Shown here in pieces: positions 18,037-25,584 of a stretch of DNA of 50,877 nucleotides (within the stretch, counting starts at the first letter, position 1; the number at the start of each line of letters is the position of its first letter). Position numbers and translations under genes: made by a program. Location of the stretch: assembly GCA_947589385.1 (NCBI GenBank), contig CANPZW010000003.1:1-50877 (forward strand), in the 5' to 3' direction. Below the pieces are notes generated by a model. That model had not been told where the DNA came from. It was given only the letters and a program-made list of their open reading frames with translations, and searched no databases. Source of the stretch: an uncultured Clostridia bacterium (GTDB taxonomy: Bacteria > Bacillota > Clostridia > Christensenellales > Borkfalkiaceae).

Positions 18037-18090
18037 AATGTGAGAAATTTAAATACGGCTTCGGCTGTCATTACATAGAGGAAGTTTTTA

Positions 18091-19167
18091 ATGAACAACG
18101 GCAAGGTTTATTTAACGTTGCAAAACGGCAGGGAATTTCAGGGAACGCGTTTCGGCGCGGACGGCGAAACGGTGGGCGAGCTTGTGTTCACCACGGGTAT
18201 GACGGGGTACATCGAAACGCTTACCGACCCCAGCTATTACGGGCAGATTGTCACACAGACGTTTCCGCTTATAGGCAACTACGGAATGATATCCCCCGAC
18301 GAGGAAAGCAAAAAGCCGTGGGTATCCGCTTATATCGTCCGTGAAAAATGCGACGCCCCGTCTAATTTCAGGGCGGAAGAAACGCTTGACAAATTCCTTA
18401 AAGAGAAAAATATCATAGGGATTTACGGCATAGATACGCGCGAACTGACGAAAATCGTGCGCGAGGCGGGCGTTATGAACGCGGCGATAACTTCTAAACC
18501 GTTGAAGAACCTAAACTCCGTCGGCGCTTACTGCATAAAAGACGCGGTAAGAAGCGTAACCTGCGAAAAAGTTGAATACTGCGGCGACCCTGACGGTCTG
18601 AAAATCGCTGTATGGGACTTCGGCGCGAAAGAAAACATAATCCGCGAACTTGTAAAGCGCGGTTGCCGCTGTATAAGAGTGCCTTCCTTTTATAACGCCG
18701 AACAGATTTTATCCCTCGGGGCAGACGGGCTTATGCTTACGAACGGTCCGGGCGACCCCGCGGAGAACGTTGAAATTATTGAAAATCTTAAAAAATTGGC
18801 AGGTAAATTGCCCATTTTCGGAATTTGTCTCGGACACCAGCTTTTTGCGCTTGCCATGGGCGGAAAAACCGCGAAAATGAAATACGGTCACAGAGGAGCT
18901 AACCAGCCCGTCAAAGATTTGGAAACGGGCAGGGTCTATATAACCAGCCAGAACCACGGCTACGAAGTAATTTCGTCGAGTTTACAGGGGATAGGCAGGC
19001 TAACGTACGTGAATGCGAACGACAACACCTGCGAAGGCTTTGATTATCCAGAGCTGAACGCATATACCGTTCAGTTTCATCCCGAGGCGTGCGGCGGACC
19101 GCAGGACGCTTCGTTTCTGTTCGGTAAATTTATCGCAAAAGTAAGGGAGGACAAGCGCAATGCCTAA
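18091..19167 (+). CDS. carA: Carbamoyl-phosphate synthase small subunit (glutaminase)
   Basis: CarA hydrolyses glutamine and passes ammonia to CarB to make carbamoyl phosphate for pyrimidines and arginine. The 358-residue protein has the CarA-specific N-terminal domain (FGADGETVGELVFTTGMTGY, later YGIDTRELTK) and a class I glutamine amidotransferase domain with Cys246 in GICLGHQ, His330 in QFHPEA and Glu332. GAGGAAG lies ahead of the ATG. The 3' end overlaps carB by 8 nt. Expression is probably set by the leader at 17777-18036. Confidence 0.96.
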   Translation: MNNGKVYLTLQNGREFQGTRFGADGETVGELVFTTGMTGYIETLTDPSYYGQIVTQTFPLIGNYGMISPDEESKKPWVSAYIVREKCDAPSNFRAEETLDKFLKEKNIIGIYGIDTRELTKIVREAGVMNAAITSKPLKNLNSVGAYCIKDAVRSVTCEKVEYCGDPDGLKIAVWDFGAKENIIRELVKRGCRCIRVPSFYNAEQILSLGADGLMLTNGPGDPAENVEIIENLKKLAGKLPIFGICLGHQLFALAMGGKTAKMKYGHRGANQPVKDLETGRVYITSQNHGYEVISSSLQGIGRLTYVNANDNTCEGFDYPELNAYTVQFHPEACGGPQDASFLFGKFIAKVREDKRNA

Positions 19168-22100
19168 GAGAGAGGATATTAAAAAGGTACTTGTAATAGG
19201 TTCGGGTCCCATAGTAATAGGTCAGGCTGCCGAATTTGACTACGCGGGCGCGCAAGCGTGCCGCGTACTCAAAGACGCGGGCATGAACGTCGTACTATGT
19301 AATTCCAACCCCGCGACGATAATGACCGACAGGGCGCTTGCCGACGAAATCTATCTGGAACCGCTTACGGCGGACACCCTTAAAAGAATAATCATAAAAG
19401 AACGTCCCGACAGCTTGCTTGCCTCGCTCGGCGGGCAGACGGGGCTGACGCTGGGCTGCCAGCTTGCGAAGTCGGGTTTTCTCGACGAATACGGCGTGAA
19501 ACTTATAGGCGTAAACCTCGAATCCATAGACAGGGCGGAGGACAGGGAGCTTTTCAAGGAGACGATGCAAAAGATAAACCAGCCCGTCGTGCCTTCCGAT
19601 ATTGCATATTCTGTTGACGAATGTGTGGCGATAGCGGAAAAAATCGGATATCCCGTAATTGTGCGCCCCGCATATACGCTTGGCGGTGCGGGCGGCGGAG
19701 TTGCAAAGAACGAGGAGGAACTTCGCCTCATATCCCACAACGGACTTATGCTTTCGCCCATAACGCAGGTACTCGTAGAAAAATACATAGGCGGCTGGAA
19801 AGAAATCGAATTCGAGGTTTTAAGGGACAGCGCAGGTAACGTGCTGACTGTCTGCTCTATGGAAAATTTCGACCCTGTCGGAATACACACGGGCGACTCC
19901 ATAGTCATTGCGCCCGCCGTCACCCTTTCGGATAAGGAATACCAGATGCTGCGTACGGCTTCGCTTAAAATAATAAGCGAGCTGAAAATAGAGGGCGGAT
20001 GTAATTGCCAATTCGCACTCAACCCCGATTCTTTTCAATATTCCGTAATAGAAGTTAATCCGAGGGTTTCCCGCTCGTCGGCGCTCGCTTCCAAGGCTAC
20101 GGGCTATCCGATTGCCAAAGTCGCTACGAAAATCGCCCTCGGCTATACTCTCGACGAAATCAAAAACGACGTCACGGGCAAAACCTATGCCTGCTTCGAG
20201 CCCACGCTGGACTACGTAGTAGTTAAGCTTCCCAAATGGCCTTTCGATAAATTTTTATATGCTAAACGTAACCTCGGAACGCGTATGAAGGCTACGGGCG
20301 AGGTTATGGCGATAGGCACAAGCTTCGAAATGGCTATTATGAAAGCTGTGCGAGGTGCGGAAATTTCCGCGGGCACGCTGAATATGCCAAAGATGGCGGA
20401 GCTTTCGGACGAAGAAATTGAAAAACGCCTGTACGACCTTACCGACGAAAGACTTTTCGTTGTCTATCAGGCGATAAAACGCGGAGTATCAATCGACGAA
20501 ATATACAGAATTACCAAAATAGACGAGTGGTTTTTATATAAGTTAAAAAATCTTGCCGATTATGAAAAGGAAATTACGGGGAAGCCGTTGACCCGCGCGC
20601 AATATATCCGCGGGAAAAAGTTGGGCTATCCCGATAAAGAGCTTGAAAAGTTTTCGGGCAACAAATTGCCTATGCACCGCAACGCCGTTTTCAAAATGGT
20701 TGACACGTGCGGCGCGGAATTTGCTGCGCAGACGCCGTATTTCTATTCGACGTACGACGAAAAGGAACACGACGAAGCCAAACCTTTCGTAGCGAGGAGC
20801 AATAAAAAGAGAATAATTGTCATAGGTTCGGGACCCATAAGAATAGGACAGGGAATAGAATTCGATTATTCGTCCGTGCACTGTGTATGGGCGCTTAAAA
20901 GGCTGGGCTATGAGGTAATAATAATCAACAATAACCCCGAAACAGTATCTACCGACTTCGATACTGCCGACAGGTTGTATTTCGAAGCGCTTACCCCCGA
21001 GGACGTCCAGAACGTAATCGATATGGAAAAGCCTTACGGCGTCGTTATAACGTTCGGCGGACAGACCGCAATTAAGCTGTGCGGCTATCTCGACAAAAAG
21101 GGCGTCAGGATTTTGGGAACGCCTGCGGACAGCGTAGATCTCGCCGAGGACAGGGAACGCTTCGATAAACTTTTGGAGCAGTTCGAAATCGCCCGCCCCA
21201 AGGGTCTTACCGTAATGAGTAAACAGGAGGCTGTCAAAGCCGCCGAAACGCTGGGCTATCCCGTGCTTCTGCGCCCGTCGTACGTTATAGGCGGGCAGAA
21301 TATGACCATTGCCTTTACCCAGAACGATATTGAGCGCTATATGGACGTAATTCTTGCGCAAAAGATTGAAAATCCGGTATTGTGCGACAAATATTTAATG
21401 GGAACGGAGCTGGAAGTTGACGCCATTTCCGACGGCACAGACGTTCTGATTCCCGGAATTATGCAGCATATCGAGCGCGCGGGCGTCCACAGCGGCGACT
21501 CTATTGCCGTTTATCCGCCTTATAATCTCAGCGACGCTATGCTTAAAAAGGTGGTGGATATATCAATTAAGCTTGCGATAGCTTTAAAGACAAAGGGACT
21601 TATAAATATTCAATACCTTATATATCATAACCAGCTTTATGTAATAGAAGTCAATCCCCGCGCTTCGCGTACGATTCCGTATATTTCAAAGGTGACGGGC
21701 GTACCTATGGTTGACCTTGCCACTAAAATTCTTGTCGGGGCAAAGCTGAAAAAACTTGGATACGGAACGGGATTGTATCCTTCTTCGCCGTACGTCGCCG
21801 TAAAAGTGCCCGTGTTCTCTTTTGAAAAGCTGAACGACGTCAACTCCCAGTTGGGACCCGAAATGAAATCCACGGGAGAGGTGCTGGGTATAGGCAAGAC
21901 GATAGAAGAAGCGCTGTTCAAGGGGCTTGTTTCCGCAGGTTTCAATATGCGGCATCCCGATAAAACCCACCCCGCGGGCATTTATTTTACCATAAACGAC
22001 CAAGACAAATTCGAAATTGTAAATATCGTGAAAAAATTTGCCGACCTCGGGCTTAAATTGTACGCGACGAAAGGCACGGCAAACGTAATAAGAAGCATAG

Positions 22101-23200
22101 GGCTTGAATGTACGGACGTGGCAAGACTTTCTTCCAACTCGGAGATTTTCAAACTTATGGACGAGGGGAAGATAGACTACGTCGTTTATACCGGTAAAAC
22201 GGATATAGAATCCATAACCAATTATATAAGTCTTCACCACCATGCGATTTTGCTGGGAATTACCGTTCTGACCTCGCTTGACACGGCTAACGCGCTTGCG
22301 GACGTAATAGCGGGCAGGTATAACCAGTTCAATACCGAACTTGTGGATATCAATAATTTAAGAAAGGAAAAGCTGAAACTCGAATTTTGCAAGATGCACA
22401 GTTGCGGCAACGACTATATTTTCTTCAATAATATGGACAACGCCGTAACCTGCCCTGAATCGCTTGCGATAAATTTCTGCGATAGACATTCCGCAATCGG
22501 CGGCGACGGAATCGTTATGATTGAAAAATCAGGGATTGCCGACGCAAAAATCAGGGTATTCAACGGCGACGGAAGCGACGGCGGAATGGCTGCCAATCCT
22601 TTAAGGTGCGTTGCTAAGTATCTTTATGACAACAAGCTTGTAAGTTCCGATGATATCGCCGTAGAAACGTGCAGCGGCGTGAAAGCTTTGAAAGTAAGTT
22701 CTTTCAACGGAATGGCGAGCTCGGTTTCGGTAAATCTCGGAAAGTTTGAATGTGAAATAGGTAGAGCTTTTCCCGCAACAGACGACGAATATATAAAAAC
22801 TCTCATAAAAGAGAATAATTATACATTTGTGAACGTGGGCAATAATCACTGCGTGATGTTCTGCGACAAGGTTGACGACATAAATTTGGAGGCTTTGGGG
22901 CAGTATCTGAACGATTCGGGCAGTTTCCCCAAGGGCATTTATGTGGAATGTGTGAGAGTGGTGAACGAATTGACCGTTAAAATGCGCGTTTGGGAAAAGA
23001 GAAACGGCGAAACTCTGTCATGCGGCACAGCGGCAGCCGCGGCTGCCGTAGCGGCTGTCGAAAACGGCAGATGTCTGCGCAACGCGCCTATTACCGTAAA
23101 ACTGAAAGGCGGCGATTTGTTTGTAAACTGTCTTGAAAACGGTGAAGTTGAGTTGGACGGTCCCGTCAAACTTTCATTCAAGGGTATGATTGAAATTTAA
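19160..23200 (+). CDS. carB-dapF: Fusion of carbamoyl-phosphate synthase large subunit and a diaminopimelate epimerase-like domain
   Basis: Residues 1 to about 1065 are complete CarB: two ATP-grasp halves (KKVLVIGSGPIVIGQAAEFDYAG and IIVIGSGPIRIGQGIEFDYSS start the two pre-ATP-grasp domains) and a C-terminal MGS allosteric domain. From about residue 1072 a second protein continues in frame without stop: KLEFCKMHSCGNDYIFFN is the start of DapF. The DapF part is full length (about 275 residues). The first catalytic Cys, expected in MCGNxxRC, is Ala1144 in MAANPLRC, whereas the second, Cys1288 in LSCGT, is kept. Other changes are NPH to NNH, WER to WEK and GTG to GTA. CarB should be active; epimerase activity is doubtful. 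It overlaps carA by 8 nt and the next gene by 1 nt. Confidence 0.93.
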   Translation: MPKREDIKKVLVIGSGPIVIGQAAEFDYAGAQACRVLKDAGMNVVLCNSNPATIMTDRALADEIYLEPLTADTLKRIIIKERPDSLLASLGGQTGLTLGCQLAKSGFLDEYGVKLIGVNLESIDRAEDRELFKETMQKINQPVVPSDIAYSVDECVAIAEKIGYPVIVRPAYTLGGAGGGVAKNEEELRLISHNGLMLSPITQVLVEKYIGGWKEIEFEVLRDSAGNVLTVCSMENFDPVGIHTGDSIVIAPAVTLSDKEYQMLRTASLKIISELKIEGGCNCQFALNPDSFQYSVIEVNPRVSRSSALASKATGYPIAKVATKIALGYTLDEIKNDVTGKTYACFEPTLDYVVVKLPKWPFDKFLYAKRNLGTRMKATGEVMAIGTSFEMAIMKAVRGAEISAGTLNMPKMAELSDEEIEKRLYDLTDERLFVVYQAIKRGVSIDEIYRITKIDEWFLYKLKNLADYEKEITGKPLTRAQYIRGKKLGYPDKELEKFSGNKLPMHRNAVFKMVDTCGAEFAAQTPYFYSTYDEKEHDEAKPFVARSNKKRIIVIGSGPIRIGQGIEFDYSSVHCVWALKRLGYEVIIINNNPETVSTDFDTADRLYFEALTPEDVQNVIDMEKPYGVVITFGGQTAIKLCGYLDKKGVRILGTPADSVDLAEDRERFDKLLEQFEIARPKGLTVMSKQEAVKAAETLGYPVLLRPSYVIGGQNMTIAFTQNDIERYMDVILAQKIENPVLCDKYLMGTELEVDAISDGTDVLIPGIMQHIERAGVHSGDSIAVYPPYNLSDAMLKKVVDISIKLAIALKTKGLINIQYLIYHNQLYVIEVNPRASRTIPYISKVTGVPMVDLATKILVGAKLKKLGYGTGLYPSSPYVAVKVPVFSFEKLNDVNSQLGPEMKSTGEVLGIGKTIEEALFKGLVSAGFNMRHPDKTHPAGIYFTINDQDKFEIVNIVKKFADLGLKLYATKGTANVIRSIGLECTDVARLSSNSEIFKLMDEGKIDYVVYTGKTDIESITNYISLHHHAILLGITVLTSLDTANALADVIAGRYNQFNTELVDINNLRKEKLKLEFCKMHSCGNDYIFFNNMDNAVTCPESLAINFCDRHSAIGGDGIVMIEKSGIADAKIRVFNGDGSDGGMAANPLRCVAKYLYDNKLVSSDDIAVETCSGVKALKVSSFNGMASSVSVNLGKFECEIGRAFPATDDEYIKTLIKENNYTFVNVGNNHCVMFCDKVDDINLEALGQYLNDSGSFPKGIYVECVRVVNELTVKMRVWEKRNGETLSCGTAAAAAAVAAVENGRCLRNAPITVKLKGGDLFVNCLENGEVELDGPVKLSFKGMIEI

Positions 23201-24327
23201 TGGTTTATCTTGATAATGCCGCGACTTCCAAGCCGGACGAAGAGTGCTTGAAGCGCGCCGAAAAATTTTTATACGAGGCTTATTATAATCCTTCCGCGCT
23301 GTATGCGGAAGGTTATAATATACAAATTGAGTTGCGGGAAGCAAGGAAAAATATTCTTGCGCTTTTGACTTCTGGTTCGAATTACGATTTGATTTTCACT
23401 TCCTGCGGCACAGAGGCTGACAATCAAGCGATTTTCGGCGCAGGCAGGCGGGGTAACGTCGTTACCACCCTCGGCGAACATTCCGCCGTGTTTTCGGCGG
23501 TAAATGAATTGAAGCGGAGGGGAATAGAAGTACGCTTTGCCGATTTAAACGGTGACGGAAGCGTCAACGTTGAGAGCCTTTTAAGACTTATCGACGACAA
23601 AACCTCGCTTGTATCGGTAATCCACGTCGGCAACGAAACGGGCGCGGTGAACGATATCGCAAAAATTTCGGCAGAGGTCAAGGCGAAAAATCCCTATGTA
23701 TGTTTTCATTCGGACGGGGTGCAGGCTTTCGGGAAAATACCGTTTAAACTTACTAAAAATATCGATTTATACTCCGTCAGCGCGCATAAAATCGGCGGGA
23801 TAAAGGGCGTGGGCGCGCTGATTAAGCGTAAAAATCTGATAATTGCCCCGTATATTTACGGCGGCGGGCAGGAACACGGCGAGAGAAGCGGCACGGAAAA
23901 CGTTTTCGGCATAAAGGATTTCGAATATGCGGCGGTCAAGCGTTATTCGGCTATTGAAAAGTATTTTGATTCCGTCCGGAGGTTGAACGATTTGCTGTGG
24001 GATAGGCTGGACAAGGCATATTTCAAAAGAATTTCACCAGAAAACAATTCGCCGTACATTCTTACGGTAGGCGTTGACGGGTTGCGGGGCGAAACTATCC
24101 TGCACGAAGCCGACGACAACGGCGTAATAATCGGCACTGGGTCGGCGTGCGCTTCCAATGAGAAAAAGAGGTATTCGCGCGTGATTTTGGCTTGCGGAAT
24201 AACCGAAACAACGGCGGACGGAATACTCAGATTCAGTTTTTCACCCGAAAACACCGAAAAAGAGATTGAATTTGCGGCGGAAACTCTGAATAAAATTGTC
24301 GGCAACAGAAAAAAACTTATGGCGTAA
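23200..24327 (+). CDS. Cysteine desulfurase (NifS/IscS-like), partner of ThiI
   Basis: This PLP enzyme strips sulfur from cysteine onto its own cysteine for transfer. The 375-residue protein starts MVYLDNAATSKP, a family signature. The PLP lysine is Lys197 in SAHKIGG, and the persulfide cysteine is Cys317 in GSACAS. The gene begins on the last base of the carB-dapF stop and lies 3 nt before thiI. In Bacillus a desulfurase (NifZ) next to ThiI supplies sulfur for 4-thiouridine in tRNA, and the same role is inferred here. Confidence 0.93.
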   Translation: MVYLDNAATSKPDEECLKRAEKFLYEAYYNPSALYAEGYNIQIELREARKNILALLTSGSNYDLIFTSCGTEADNQAIFGAGRRGNVVTTLGEHSAVFSAVNELKRRGIEVRFADLNGDGSVNVESLLRLIDDKTSLVSVIHVGNETGAVNDIAKISAEVKAKNPYVCFHSDGVQAFGKIPFKLTKNIDLYSVSAHKIGGIKGVGALIKRKNLIIAPYIYGGGQEHGERSGTENVFGIKDFEYAAVKRYSAIEKYFDSVRRLNDLLWDRLDKAYFKRISPENNSPYILTVGVDGLRGETILHEADDNGVIIGTGSACASNEKKRYSRVILACGITETTADGILRFSFSPENTEKEIEFAAETLNKIVGNRKKLMA

Positions 24328-24330
24328 AAA

Positions 24331-25485
24331 ATGGAAAAGGTTATAATTGTAAGATATTCCGAAATACATTTGAAGGGCAAAAACAGAGGCTACTTCGAGC
24401 GTGTTTTCGGTATAAACATGGAAAAATCCTTAAAGGGATTGAAGCACGAAATTCATCGCCAAAGCGGCAGGTATTTAATTGAGGGATTCGATGAGGCGGA
24501 CGAAGATACGATTCTTGAAAAGCTTTTTAAAGTTTTCGGAATACATTCTTTAAGCGTTGCATTGAAAGTCCGCTCAGATATAGACGAAATTTTCAATGCG
24601 GCAAGGGAAGTTTGTTCGGATAGCGGCACTTTCAAAGTCGAAACGCACCGCGCCGACAAGACTTTTCCGCTTAATTCAATGGAAATCAGTTCGGAAATCG
24701 GCGGAAGATTGCTTTCGGTAAACGAAAATATCAAGGTTGACGTGCATAACCCGCAGTTTATTGTAAACATCGACGTGCGCGAAAACGGAACCACTTTGGT
24801 ATTCAATAAATTCTTTAAGGGCGCGGGCGGTATGCCCGTCGGTACTTCCGGCAGGGGACTTTTATTGATTTCGGGCGGAATCGACAGTCCGGTTGCGGGG
24901 CATATGATTGCAAAGCGCGGCATGGGTGTGGATTGTATTCATTTTCACAGTTATCCTTATACGAATTTGCAGGCGCGCGACAAGGTTATAGAGCTTGCAA
25001 AGGTACTTTCGCAATATACTTGCGGCACAAAGCTTTTTATTGTTTCAGTCACTCACATTCAGGAAGAAATTCATAAAAACTGCAACGGAGAATATATGGT
25101 GACCATTCTTCGGCGGTTTATGATGCGCATAGCCGAGCGCATTGCCATTAAAAATGGCTTGCAGGCGTTGATTACAGGTGAAAGTTTGGGGCAGGTTGCA
25201 AGCCAGACGATAGAGGGAATGACCTCGTCAAACAGCGTCATTGAAAAACTGCCCGTTTTAAGACCGCTATGCGGATTTGATAAAGACGAGATTATCGAGC
25301 GAAGCAGGGCAATGGGTGCATATGAAATATCTATTCAGCCGTATGAAGATTGCTGTACCGTATTTCTGCCTAAACACCCCGTAATTAAGCCGGCTCTCAA
25401 AGATATCGAAGCGGAGGAGGCAAAGCTCGACGTCGAGGGGCTTATAAAAGAAGCTTTAAACTCCTTAGAAGTTATTCATCTTTGA
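24331..25485 (+). CDS. thiI: tRNA 4-thiouridine synthase ThiI
   Basis: ThiI adenylates U8 of tRNA and installs sulfur supplied by a cysteine desulfurase. The 384-residue protein has an N-terminal ferredoxin-like/THUMP region (ADKTFPLNSMEISSEIG; VDVHNPQFIVNIDVRE) and a PP-loop ATPase with SGGIDS at 181-186. It ends without the rhodanese domain found in E. coli ThiI, which fits the Firmicute type needing a dedicated desulfurase. The partner gene is 3 nt upstream. A strong terminator follows. Confidence 0.95.
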   Translation: MEKVIIVRYSEIHLKGKNRGYFERVFGINMEKSLKGLKHEIHRQSGRYLIEGFDEADEDTILEKLFKVFGIHSLSVALKVRSDIDEIFNAAREVCSDSGTFKVETHRADKTFPLNSMEISSEIGGRLLSVNENIKVDVHNPQFIVNIDVRENGTTLVFNKFFKGAGGMPVGTSGRGLLLISGGIDSPVAGHMIAKRGMGVDCIHFHSYPYTNLQARDKVIELAKVLSQYTCGTKLFIVSVTHIQEEIHKNCNGEYMVTILRRFMMRIAERIAIKNGLQALITGESLGQVASQTIEGMTSSNSVIEKLPVLRPLCGFDKDEIIERSRAMGAYEISIQPYEDCCTVFLPKHPVIKPALKDIEAEEAKLDVEGLIKEALNSLEVIHL

Positions 25486-25531
25486 TATCCGTTTCACTTA
25501 TATTAAATATTCAAATCACGTATAAATATTC

Positions 25532-25563
25532 AAATTGCCCGACAAAACTGTCGGGCAATTTTT
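25532..25563. terminator. Bidirectional terminator between thiI and the penicillin-binding protein gene
   Basis: A 13 bp stem, 25532-25544 with 25549-25561, has loop AAAC and AT-rich bases at both ends. The genes on either side are convergent. Confidence 0.85.
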
Positions 25564-25584
25564 AGTATTATGGCGAAACTCAGA

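Noticed and set aside
17806-18090. T-box or PyrR-dependent leader before carA
   Set aside because: No T-box TGGNACCGCG-like sequence and no PyrR-type binding loop could be found.
22330-22400. Two separate genes carB and dapF
   Set aside because: No in-frame stop occurs, no standard start codon with ribosome site fits the DapF beginning, and the frame is continuous through both domains.
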